This document shows, one piece after another, positions 7,167 through 14,641 of a stretch of 21,134 bases of DNA. Location of the stretch: the IMG/VR virus record IMGVR_UViG_3300027971_002207, positions 1-21,134 of that record. One strand, 5' to 3'. Position numbers and translations under genes: made by a program. Within the stretch, counting starts at the first letter, position 1. Every line of letters starts with the position of its first letter. This DNA is from a virus. The notes under the pieces were generated by a model. It did no database searches. It saw nothing but the letters and a program-made list of their open reading frames with translations, and was not told the origin of the DNA.

Positions 7167-7553
7167 TTAATCAAGCAATTGATCAACGGTAAACCCTAAT
7201 TTTTTAGCACACTTTTTTAGGGTAATTTGGATTTCTGCGGAATCTTCAGGACCGGCATACTCGGAGTCGTACGTATTTTGACTAGCAAAGAGGTCTAACA
7301 TGTCAAAGTAGTTTTTGCCTTTTAATTTGATAACCTCTGCTTTTATTTTTTTCTTATCGTTTTCAGCTTTTTCTACTACTCCGTCACCATAACCTTGGTC
7401 CGCAGTGTAATCAGCAGTTATATAATCTTGAAGCATTGATAGTAAATCCTCATTACTAACTTCTTTTAATACTTTCTTGATCTCTTCTTTGATCAATATT
7501 CCTGCAAGTTTTTGCATTCTGTAGAATTCTTCGTTTAAGATTTGTTTTGACAT
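7167..7553 (-). CDS. Leader-tagged hypothetical protein with a double N-terminal tag, 128 aa
   Basis: A 128-aa acidic, mostly helical protein with no recognised domain. Its N-terminus appears to carry two tags in tandem: residues 1-20 read MSKQILNEEFYRMQKLAGIL, a sequence type (NEEF-x-RMQKLAGI) that I recall on many proteins of marine and Bacteroidetes phages, and residues 21-31 are the shared IKEEIKKVLKE core, followed by Val. The remainder (SNEDLLSMLQDY... to KKCAKKLGFTVDQLLD) is acidic in the middle and ends in a possible helix-turn-helix-sized segment. It lies 6 bases after another leader gene and 41 bases before the next. I infer a small protein packaged in or attached to the virion; the activity is unknown. 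Confidence 0.75.
   Translation of the reverse strand: MSKQILNEEFYRMQKLAGILIKEEIKKVLKEVSNEDLLSMLQDYITADYTADQGYGDGVVEKAENDKKKIKAEVIKLKGKNYFDMLDLFASQNTYDSEYAGPEDSAEIQITLKKCAKKLGFTVDQLLD
7465..7497 (-). repeat. 33-bp leader repeat, copy B
   Basis: Encodes residues of the second tag of the 128-aa protein. It is base-identical to copies A and C, and the match to copy C continues a few bases further (into the AAAGAA coding for K-E). It sits inside the reading frame and not at the start codon, unlike the other two copies. Confidence 0.95.
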
Positions 7554-7559
7554 TTTATA

Positions 7560-7922
7560 TTATTTTATAGTTATCATAGCTAAGTTTCCGTGATGAAAAA
7601 AATCATATTTTTTGCCAACTCCATTTTTATTTAAAAAATTAACAAAGTCTTCAGCGGCGATGTTAGAATTAGGCGTTGATCTAAACACAAGATATTCTTT
7701 ATTACTAATACCAAATTCAGCTTCATATCCACGACCGGCTTTTATTTCAACCTCACCATTAGTACCTTTTTTATTTGTAAAATCATATGTTCCTTCAATG
7801 TTTAAAGTGTTTAAAAATTTAAAGAAATCTTCAATTGTTTTACTGTCCCAAAATTTAGGTGATTCTTTTAATACTTTCTTGATCTCTTCTTTGATCAATA
7901 GTTTTAGTTCTGTGTATTTCAT
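7560..7922 (-). CDS. Leader-tagged hypothetical protein, 120 aa
   Basis: A 120-aa protein beginning MKYTELKLLIKEEIKKVLKE and then Ser, the shared leader with a candidate protease site. The remaining hundred residues form a small alpha/beta domain I do not recognise: a helix (TIEDFFKFLNTLN), beta strands (GTYDFTNKK, EVEIKAGRGYEAEFGI, EYLVFRST), a helix (AAEDFVNFLNKNG) and a final strand (NLAMITIK). It lies 19 bases after the glycosyltransferase-like gene and 6 bases before the next leader gene. Nothing in it suggests an enzyme. If the leader is a packaging tag, the mature product would be about 100 residues and could act early in infection, but that is inference. Confidence 0.75.
   Translation of the reverse strand: MKYTELKLLIKEEIKKVLKESPKFWDSKTIEDFFKFLNTLNIEGTYDFTNKKGTNGEVEIKAGRGYEAEFGISNKEYLVFRSTPNSNIAAEDFVNFLNKNGVGKKYDFFHHGNLAMITIK
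7867..7899 (-). repeat. 33-bp leader repeat, copy C
   Basis: Third base-identical copy, coding the leader core of the 120-aa protein. Codons on the N-terminal side of the repeat differ from those of copy A (MKYTELKL against MKKSELNQ) although the protein pattern is kept, so the block of strict identity is bounded to the leader core. Confidence 0.95.
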
Positions 7923-7941
7923 TTATTGTTATTTAATATAA

Positions 7942-9054
7942 TTATACGATAGCCAGCTTTTTCAGGTATTTAAATATCATATCCTTAAATGCTGAAATAT
8001 TATAATACTTATTAGTTAATTCTTTCCCTATACCTTCAATACCTTCTGAATACTTATCATAATTCTCCATTCTATCTTTTATATATTCTATTAAATCATT
8101 ATAATGTAGAGTGTATGTCGAATAATCTTTAGTCCATTCACTTGGATATCTCCATTTATCAGGTACTATATGAGTAAAATTTAATCTATCAGGTACTATT
8201 GGTATACATTTATTTATTATTGCTTCATAGGCCGAAGTTGTTGATGAATCTATTTGATCTGCCGAAAATATATATTTTGCAGCAGCCAAGGTTCCGTAAT
8301 ATTGTTCTTCATTTAAAGCTCGTTCATGAACTACAACCCATTCATATTGGGGCAATGCTCTTTGAAGTTCTTTAAATATAATAAGTTGGTTTGACTCCTT
8401 TGCTCTATCCGGAAATACAATCATATTTCTTTTAGGGACATCCTTAAATTCATTAGCATATTCTACAGCTCGCTCCATAGGAGGGCCTGCAAAAGAAATT
8501 TTATCTTGGGCATTAATCATATTCTTCATTCCAAGTGTTTTGAAATGACTTGATTTTATCATATTAAAATGATATTCATTATCAAAATAATTGTTATCGA
8601 TTGCAGATACTAATGCTCGCTCAATATTCTTTAACCATGTACGTTTTTGAGACCAATAAAGATAATGAGTTTTATTAAAACTACCATTTTGCCAAAATCC
8701 ATGAATATATATTTGCTTTTGATATGCGACAGATAAATATTTAAGTTGAAATATAGCAGGATTCCAAGCATCCATAAATACAAAGATATCATTATCTCGG
8801 ACTTTACCAGTACTAAATAACTCAGTAAATTGATTAGTACAGAATGCTTGATGATCTATAATCGATTTAAACGTTAAAGGGCTATCATCAATAAGAGATA
8901 GCCCATTTAATTCTATTCCGTATATAGTAGATACTTTACAATTTAATCCATTCTGAAGTATATAATCTGATATAGCATCTTCTAATTCGCGTTGCCAAAT
9001 TTTTAGATATTTAAAGTCGATTGTATTAGAGTCGATGATAAAAATCGTTTTCAT
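7942..9054 (-). CDS. Glycosyltransferase-like protein (GT-B type), 370 aa
   Basis: A 370-aa protein that I place in the GT-B glycosyltransferase group. The C-terminal half has the typical Rossmann pattern: NMIVFPDRAKESNQLIIFKEL, then YEWVVVHERALNEEQYYGTLAAAKYIFSAD-like text, then SSTTSAYEAIINKCIPIVPD, which corresponds to the donor-binding E-x7-E region. The N-terminal half has D-x-W-x-P-x-I and a W-rich stretch that line up with the 409-aa glycosyltransferase at 13074-14303 (D-x-W-x-P-x-I-x-x-L), suggesting distant paralogues. Its start overlaps the stop of the T-fold gene by one base, so the two are coupled. The acceptor is unknown: modified DNA bases or cell-surface glycan are both possible. 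Confidence 0.65.
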   Translation of the reverse strand: MKTIFIIDSNTIDFKYLKIWQRELEDAISDYILQNGLNCKVSTIYGIELNGLSLIDDSPLTFKSIIDHQAFCTNQFTELFSTGKVRDNDIFVFMDAWNPAIFQLKYLSVAYQKQIYIHGFWQNGSFNKTHYLYWSQKRTWLKNIERALVSAIDNNYFDNEYHFNMIKSSHFKTLGMKNMINAQDKISFAGPPMERAVEYANEFKDVPKRNMIVFPDRAKESNQLIIFKELQRALPQYEWVVVHERALNEEQYYGTLAAAKYIFSADQIDSSTTSAYEAIINKCIPIVPDRLNFTHIVPDKWRYPSEWTKDYSTYTLHYNDLIEYIKDRMENYDKYSEGIEGIGKELTNKYYNISAFKDMIFKYLKKLAIV

Positions 9055-9413
9055 TATATTATTTCTACGCGCGCTCCATTTTCGTTATCTTCCCAACATT
9101 CAACCCATTCACACTCAAATTCATTCAAAAGCTCTTTAGCTAACATTTCACAAGATTTAGCACCGAACTCATGTGTTCTAGTACCATAATCATAATATGT
9201 TTCTAAAAGGTATTCTAATACATCTCTTTTGAACATCAAAAATTCTATATCCCGATCATCATGAAATACTTCTTTTGATAGGGTAAAATGAAACATGTGT
9301 CTGTGTCTATCTGCTAGGAAATCTACTTCAGGAAATAAATCTGCTGCTAAAGGAAAGTTATGGCAAGCATCTATTGATAACTTGACCATAACTGTTGTTT
9401 TTAATTCTTTCAT
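9054..9413 (-). CDS. Second T-fold (6-pyruvoyl-tetrahydropterin synthase-like) protein
   Basis: A 119-aa protein with the outline of the PTPS/QueD family. His18 (DACHNFP), His37 and His39 (DRHRH) form a likely zinc triad corresponding to the family's first His and HGH motif. The GAKSCEMLAKEL helix and the final ECWEDNENGARVEI strand match the family's C-terminal half. The Cys normally found four residues before HGH is absent (Leu33), so the usual catalytic route cannot operate unchanged. I recall small proteins with the same H-R-H and ENGA pattern in other phages. Together with FolE, QueD and QueE this gives a fourth pterin/deazapurine-type gene. It could act on a deazaguanine intermediate or be a non-catalytic partner. 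It lies 22 bases downstream of the polymerase gene. Confidence 0.65.
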   Translation of the reverse strand: MKELKTTVMVKLSIDACHNFPLAADLFPEVDFLADRHRHMFHFTLSKEVFHDDRDIEFLMFKRDVLEYLLETYYDYGTRTHEFGAKSCEMLAKELLNEFECEWVECWEDNENGARVEII

Positions 9414-9435
9414 ACTTTAATATAATAAATACTCT

Positions 9436-11982
9436 TTAGAATTCAAAGAATTTTTTTGTGTTATTATTATTTGGTACCGAACCCCAACCCAATGCTGAGA
9501 AAAAGTCATCCAATTTATTTTTCAAAGAAGACTCAAAGATACCATTATAATCAACGTTCTCTTTAACTATAGATAATATCTCCAAAGGATCATTATAGCC
9601 CGTTAAAGCACAGGTTTCAATGCCTAATTGGTTGGGTTTTAGGTATGTCCATTTAATTTTATCGCCATCTTTAATAGGAGCCATATAATTAACTTTAAAA
9701 TGCTCTAATAAATCGTTAAAGTTTGCTGCGGATTTAGCATGGGCTGTCATTCCTTTTGGTCTAGTTTTAAATATCGATCCAGTTTTCTTACAAGGATATT
9801 TACTTAATTCTTTAATGCCGGAAGTAACCATAATATCATATATTTCCAAATCAGGCATCGATTCCTTCAATTCAAATATCTTATCTACAATTTCTTGCTT
9901 CTCTGCTTTATTAAGAATGTCAACTAATATACCAGACATAAATCCTCTAAATGCTTTTGGGAAAGATGATCTTACTACATCTAATCCTTTTACATCTAAT
10001 TTATATTCTTTCTTACCATTGGTTATTTGAGATATAGAAGTTCCTTTTTCAGATATAATTTTTTGAGCATATCTTTTCTTAGCAATCCACATAGCTGTTT
10101 CAGATACATATTCCTGTTTCGTTAAAAAATGATGTTCTTTACAATTAAATGCTAATAACGAAAATTCATCAAACGTAGAATTAATAAATGATTCACATGC
10201 TACCGCTAACTTAAATGTCATACCCGCACATTCTTCTTTCGTAAATATTTTACCTTGGGCTTTCTGTAATTTTCTTATTAAAGGCATTGCAGATAAGAAA
10301 CAAGAATCTGTATCAACATATAATACATAATCAATACCTGATGTACCCATCTTATCATTAAGCCATTTATTTACTACATTTGTTTTATGCATAATAACTG
10401 CCTTACCTCCTAAGGTTGTACCCTCTGCATTATCAATATCAAAGAATCTAAATCCTGCATTACCTAAAACACCATATAATGAGTTTGAGATAATTTTCAT
10501 AGTTAATTGTCTTGCATCAAAGAATCTATACATCTTCTCATCTCCACTTTCACCATATTTTTTTGCAAGCTGACGATATTCTGTTCTTTCTGAATCCCAT
10601 TTCTCTAAAATAGAAGGAACTAATCCTTTTGCTTTAAGATCATATACAACTCCAACTGCTGAGATAGAAAAATTATTAGATATTAAGAATTCTCTAAGCT
10701 CACCGCCTTTCCATGATTTATTTTTATATTTATAAACTTGGTCAGGATCATTTGACATAAACTTGTTATGATCCCAATTCTCAATCTTACATACTTTAGT
10801 TTCTGGAGAAATATTTATTGTTCTTTGACAACTAGGATATAGTGCCTTTAAATCCAAATCAAATACCCATTCGTATAATCCTGGTTTAGGATCTTTTACA
10901 AATGCTCCTTCAAAAGCATTATCTCCTGTAGGTTCATCATCATCATCCTTTTCTTCCCTTACAGGTTTATTAGTTGCGATAATTCCCAAACGAGATAAGT
11001 AAGTTAAACAGGCTCCGTCAAGATATCTAGTTGCTGCAAATACATCTTCATATGGAACATGTCCTTTATGAGCAATGTTTCTTGCAAGAGTAATAAAATC
11101 TAACTTATCATTAAGATCAACAATAAGCTGAACGTCATTAATGTTATACTCAATAAACTTATCTAGATCTTCTTTATATAAATCATCTAAATTACCTTCG
11201 TATTGAATCTTACCTCTTCCCAATTCTTTTTGAGAGATAAATTCCAACGCATATGAAGGTTCTTCATTATAAGTAAATGCTCTATACAAATACATATAAT
11301 CTAATGAAGTTACTCCTGCAATATCAATCTTATCTTTCTTGTATGCTTTACTAACTACTCCAACTGGACTTAATTGTTTAGCAACACTTCCACCTAATAG
11401 TTTTTTAGCTCTGTTATAAACATAAGGAATATCAAATCCATCTATATTCCATCCAGTTAAGATATCGGGTTGAATCTTTAAATATAATTCATAGAATCTT
11501 TGTAATAATCCTGATTCTGATGAAAATACCTCTAAAGTATATTTTGAATTATGTCTGTCGGCTACCGTATTGGTTCTGTCAACTAATAATACATTCCATT
11601 CTTTAGATTTATCATCATACAATGCAATTGAAGTAATTTCGTTTGAAGCCTCCCAAGGAGTAGAATAACCATCTCCTTTTGCAACCTCGATATCAAAATA
11701 TAAAGTAGTTACATTTTCTGCAATATCATCTGTATCACCATAGTTATCGATTAAGGTTCTTACCTCTGCTTTAACATCTGATTCATAAATAATACCTCTT
11801 TGTTCGTCTGCAGCATCCCAAGTAAATACTTTCTCTACACGATTACCATCTAAAGCAGTAAACTTTCCATTAGGGGCTTTGATATAAGCATATTTCTTAT
11901 ACTTAAAATTAAGACGACCTTTTTTATCATCCCAAACAATTACTTCATTTTGTTCTCTGTTATAATATACGTTCTTATACAT
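9436..11982 (-). CDS. 43: Family B DNA polymerase with 3'-5' exonuclease (T4 gp43-like)
   Basis: The replicative polymerase, 848 aa against 898 in T4. Exonuclease motifs are intact: Exo I D97-x-E99, Exo II N179-IDG-F183-D184, Exo III Y279-x3-D283. Polymerase motif A reads D377-LKALYPS, with Ala in the usual Ser position; motif B is K496-IISN-SLYG; motif C is YVDTDS at 555-560 with Asp557 and Asp559; KKRY is at 635-638. The C-terminus ends TKKFFEF after an asparagine run, resembling the short clamp-binding peptide at the end of T4/RB69 polymerases. An acidic patch (EEKDDDDE) lies near 344-350. The gene follows folE with no gap (stop at 11983, start at 11982) and precedes the second T-fold gene. 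Confidence 0.97.
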   Translation of the reverse strand: MYKNVYYNREQNEVIVWDDKKGRLNFKYKKYAYIKAPNGKFTALDGNRVEKVFTWDAADEQRGIIYESDVKAEVRTLIDNYGDTDDIAENVTTLYFDIEVAKGDGYSTPWEASNEITSIALYDDKSKEWNVLLVDRTNTVADRHNSKYTLEVFSSESGLLQRFYELYLKIQPDILTGWNIDGFDIPYVYNRAKKLLGGSVAKQLSPVGVVSKAYKKDKIDIAGVTSLDYMYLYRAFTYNEEPSYALEFISQKELGRGKIQYEGNLDDLYKEDLDKFIEYNINDVQLIVDLNDKLDFITLARNIAHKGHVPYEDVFAATRYLDGACLTYLSRLGIIATNKPVREEKDDDDEPTGDNAFEGAFVKDPKPGLYEWVFDLDLKALYPSCQRTINISPETKVCKIENWDHNKFMSNDPDQVYKYKNKSWKGGELREFLISNNFSISAVGVVYDLKAKGLVPSILEKWDSERTEYRQLAKKYGESGDEKMYRFFDARQLTMKIISNSLYGVLGNAGFRFFDIDNAEGTTLGGKAVIMHKTNVVNKWLNDKMGTSGIDYVLYVDTDSCFLSAMPLIRKLQKAQGKIFTKEECAGMTFKLAVACESFINSTFDEFSLLAFNCKEHHFLTKQEYVSETAMWIAKKRYAQKIISEKGTSISQITNGKKEYKLDVKGLDVVRSSFPKAFRGFMSGILVDILNKAEKQEIVDKIFELKESMPDLEIYDIMVTSGIKELSKYPCKKTGSIFKTRPKGMTAHAKSAANFNDLLEHFKVNYMAPIKDGDKIKWTYLKPNQLGIETCALTGYNDPLEILSIVKENVDYNGIFESSLKNKLDDFFSALGWGSVPNNNNTKKFFEF

Positions 11983-12594
11983 TTATTTTAGATTCTTAAC
12001 AAAGTTATAAAATTCATCTCTTACTGCAGGTTCTTCTTTAAATGCTCCTGTTAGTTTTGATGTTATCATTGTCGAATCATGCTGTATACCTCTTAAACAA
12101 GCACATTGATGATTTGCTTGAATCATAACTGCAACACCTAAATTACCTTCGCAAGTTTTATCCAAATAATCAACTATTTGCATATTTAAATTTTCTTGGA
12201 CTTGAGGCATTCTGCAAAAATAATCAACTACTCTATTTAATTTACTTAATCCAATTACTTTACCATCTGGCGCAGGTAAATAAGCAACAAATGCTTTACC
12301 TGTAAAAGGAAGATGATGATGACTGCAAATTGATTTTACATCTATATTGCCTTGAAACACCATTCCATCATACTTATCTGTATTTGAAAATGCTGTAATA
12401 GAAGGGGGAGTATTGAATCTAGATTTAATTAAATCATTAACAAAGCTCTTAGATACCCTTCTAGGAGTATCCATTTCATGTGGGTTATTATCAGGATCTA
12501 GTCCTAATGTCTTCATAAAATTATAGTAATGCTTACTAGCCTCATCTATAATTACTTCTTTTTCTTCTGTTGTATATTGTTTGAAATCTTTCAT
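11983..12594 (-). CDS. folE: GTP cyclohydrolase I
   Basis: FolE converts GTP to 7,8-dihydroneopterin triphosphate, the first step towards 7-deazaguanines (and folate). I start it at the ATG at 12594, giving 203 aa (MKDFKQYTTEEKEV). The longer frame from 12714 would run over the SSB-like gene for 40 codons without any family similarity. In 203-aa numbering the zinc ligands are Cys90 and His93 (SICSHHHLPFTG) and Cys164 (NHQCACLRG). Other family blocks are TPRRV at 43-47, VIGLSKLNRVVDYF and RMPQVQENL. E. coli FolE has 222 aa. It lies 13 bases after the SSB-like gene and directly precedes polymerase. In this phage it most likely feeds QueD, QueE and DpdA. Confidence 0.95.
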   Translation of the reverse strand: MKDFKQYTTEEKEVIIDEASKHYYNFMKTLGLDPDNNPHEMDTPRRVSKSFVNDLIKSRFNTPPSITAFSNTDKYDGMVFQGNIDVKSICSHHHLPFTGKAFVAYLPAPDGKVIGLSKLNRVVDYFCRMPQVQENLNMQIVDYLDKTCEGNLGVAVMIQANHQCACLRGIQHDSTMITSKLTGAFKEEPAVRDEFYNFVKNLK

Positions 12595-12607
12595 GTTATT
12601 TAATTGT

Positions 12608-13072
12608 TTAAAATGGTAAATCATCGTCATCATATTTAGATGTAGTATATGAAGGTTCTTCTTCGATTTTGACATCTGCTGTTTCTTGCCAATTAGTTTC
12701 AATATGTATTGCATCTAAATCTAACGGTCTTCCTGAATCAATTGAAAGAAAATTAAGATATGCTGTAGTATATATTCCAGATACCTTTGAATATTCTTTA
12801 AGCTGAGAATTATATTTTATATAATATCCGGGAGTAATTACTGCATTGAACTTAAGATTTAAAATATCGTTTCTATTAAAATCTTTCGTCAATAAATACT
12901 TTTCTATAGTGCTTTCAAATACACTTGCCGGAAGATAAAACGTTTGAGCAAGATCTTCAAACTTAATCATATATGATATATCTAAATTAGCATAAGTATT
13001 ATTAGCTTTTGTTATCTTTCTAATATCTGAAATAACAAGATTCTTATGTGTGAATGGTATTTTAGTTTTCAT
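12608..13072 (-). CDS. Probable single-stranded DNA-binding protein with SSB-type acidic tail
   Basis: A 154-aa protein with no obvious strong family match, but its last nine residues, KYDDDDLPF, copy the acidic tip (D-D-D-I/L-P-F) with which bacterial SSBs recruit partner proteins. The tail is preceded by a low-complexity acidic linker (TADVKIEEEPSYTTS). The first 110 residues are beta-rich with alternating hydrophobic positions (LDISYMIKF, AQTFYLPASVF, LNLKFNAVITPGYYIKY), compatible with an OB fold. The length is near that of bacterial SSB (about 150-180 aa). It lies between the 409-aa glycosyltransferase (1-base gap) and folE-polymerase. A T4 gp32-type protein with its CCHC zinc motif is not seen in this window, so this may be the replicative SSB. 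The tail is what I see; the fold is inferred. Confidence 0.6.
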   Translation of the reverse strand: MKTKIPFTHKNLVISDIRKITKANNTYANLDISYMIKFEDLAQTFYLPASVFESTIEKYLLTKDFNRNDILNLKFNAVITPGYYIKYNSQLKEYSKVSGIYTTAYLNFLSIDSGRPLDLDAIHIETNWQETADVKIEEEPSYTTSKYDDDDLPF

Positions 13073-13073
13073 A

Positions 13074-14303
13074 TTATTTAGATGTCGTTAATAAGTGTTT
13101 ACATAATTCGGACTCGTGCCAAATATTTAATTCAAATTCAGGATTATTAGCTACTATCCAAGCTTCTGTTCTTCTTCCTAAATCACTCTTCTCAACAATA
13201 CCATAATTAGTGCTACCACTATAATACATATCTTTAATTGTATTATCTAATACTTCAACTGCTGAATCTACATCAAAAGGAACATACATTCTATTTGCTG
13301 GGACTTGTTCTGGAAATCCTCTAAAATTAGGATATACTACATCAATACCAAATGCTGTACCTTCTACTATTGTAAATGATACCCAATCTTGTAAAGATGA
13401 ATTAAATAAAATCATATTAGATGCCAATTCTTCATAATACTCTTCTTTAGAAAGACCTTCCATTAATTTAAATCTAGGTTCTTCTGCAGCATATAATCTA
13501 AAAGCATCCATTACTCCAGGAAGTGAACTTCTTAATACTTTTCCTGATGTAGTTATGTGCCATTCAAAATCCGGATTATTTTTTAAGAATACCTTTGCTA
13601 CCTCAAGCATAAAGAATGGATTTTTTTCTTTATCCAATCTAGATGAAAACATAACCACGTTCTTTTTAGATTCGCTTGCTTTTTCTTTCCAATTAGGAAC
13701 TTTGCTTCTTATTTCTTCTTCCGAAACAGGCATTGATACAACATGTATTGGACAAGTATAACCATCTTGACGCAAAAGATCTCTATGTAAAGTACTTCCT
13801 ACAAACATACCACTTAAACGTGCATCTAGCCCCAATTCGTAATGTCTCATCCACTTTCTCATATCAAAGGTAAAATCATATTCATCAGAAGATTGAGCCC
13901 AATTACGAGCATAAAACTTAATATTTTTATAACCGTATAAATCTAAGGCGTAAAATAAGCTTTCAATACCAGGAGTCCAAAAGTCTTGCAAAAATACAAT
14001 ATCACCATCTTTTACGATATCTTTATTAAGCATATCTAAAAAGTTAGCACATTGACTCATTGCATACTTACCTCTACCTACAGCATCTAATACTGCTCCA
14101 ACTTTAATTTCCTGATCTTCATTAAATTCGCCAGGAACATCGATAAAATTAATTTTATCACTTTGTAATGCGAATGCATCTGGCATCCATTTTGTTGACA
14201 ACTGATATGTATATCTAGCTTTGTATGGCTCTAAGCCAAAGTAGAATACGTTGCATTTTTCATTCATTTCTTTCATAACATTAATATAAGTATTAATTTT
14301 CAA
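13074..14303 (-). CDS. GT-B glycosyltransferase, 409 aa
   Basis: A 409-aa protein with GT-B architecture. The N-terminal half includes DIVFLQDFWTPGIESLFYAL and a KFYARNWAQSSDEYDF stretch. The C-terminal half starts near residue 215 with KKNVVMFSSRLDKEKNPFFM, the classic first strand and phosphate-binding loop of GT4-like enzymes. It continues with FEWHITTSGK, the EEYYEELASNMILFNSSLQDW segment and TIVEGTAFGIDVVYPN, the donor-sugar E-x7-E-like region. It likely transfers a sugar from a nucleotide sugar; the acceptor is unknown. The neighbours are GroES (10-base gap) and the SSB-like gene. In T4, glucosyltransferases modify hydroxymethyl-cytosine in DNA, so a role in hypermodifying DNA is possible, but surface glycan or protein targets are equally open. 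A related gene lies at 7942-9054. Confidence 0.8.
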   Translation of the reverse strand: MKINTYINVMKEMNEKCNVFYFGLEPYKARYTYQLSTKWMPDAFALQSDKINFIDVPGEFNEDQEIKVGAVLDAVGRGKYAMSQCANFLDMLNKDIVKDGDIVFLQDFWTPGIESLFYALDLYGYKNIKFYARNWAQSSDEYDFTFDMRKWMRHYELGLDARLSGMFVGSTLHRDLLRQDGYTCPIHVVSMPVSEEEIRSKVPNWKEKASESKKNVVMFSSRLDKEKNPFFMLEVAKVFLKNNPDFEWHITTSGKVLRSSLPGVMDAFRLYAAEEPRFKLMEGLSKEEYYEELASNMILFNSSLQDWVSFTIVEGTAFGIDVVYPNFRGFPEQVPANRMYVPFDVDSAVEVLDNTIKDMYYSGSTNYGIVEKSDLGRRTEAWIVANNPEFELNIWHESELCKHLLTTSK

Positions 14304-14313
14304 ATTACCAAAT

Positions 14314-14637
14314 TTATCTTATCACCATTAATAATTCTGACTCTCTTAATATAAGATAAGATTTGCCATTCATTTTAATATCTTGTCCTTGATGATAAGG
14401 AGGGACTACTACTTTATCTCCTACTTTTACTGTCATAGGAATTGCTATACCACTTTGGGTATAAAGACCATCTCCTACTGCAACTACGGTAGTGTATTTA
14501 ACATCTTCTGTTGCGGCTGTTTCTGGAATAAAGATTCCTGATTCCGTTTTCTTTTCTTCATGTTTCGGTGCAGCTTCTACTAACACTCTGTCGCCTAACG
14601 GCTTCGCTAATTGCGCATTTTCTTCGTTGTTTGTCAT
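14314..14637 (-). CDS. groES: GroES-like co-chaperonin
   Basis: A 107-aa co-chaperonin of the GroES/Cpn10 family. The start of the domain reads KPLGDRVLVE (12-21), followed by the mobile-loop region EEKKTESGIFIPETA (about 27-41), with the SGIFI stretch in the position of the GroEL-contacting G-G-I-x-L. It ends with VVVPPYHQGQDIKMNGKSYLILRESELLMVI. It has an extra polar ten-residue N-terminus. It resembles bacterial GroES more than T4 gp31, which shares only the fold. Such phage proteins work with host GroEL, in T4 to fold the major capsid protein. The GroEL used here is presumably the host's, as none is in the window. It follows the nucleotidyltransferase gene with a 4-base gap. Confidence 0.95.
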   Translation of the reverse strand: MTNNEENAQLAKPLGDRVLVEAAPKHEEKKTESGIFIPETAATEDVKYTTVVAVGDGLYTQSGIAIPMTVKVGDKVVVPPYHQGQDIKMNGKSYLILRESELLMVIR

Positions 14638-14641
14638 TTTA

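Noticed and set aside
12595-12714. Extension of FolE by 40 residues upstream of the ATG at 12594
   Set aside because: The extra residues lie over the end of the SSB-like gene in another frame, show no FolE similarity and are rich in Met, His and Lys like a shadow frame. The 12594 start gives a normal family length.
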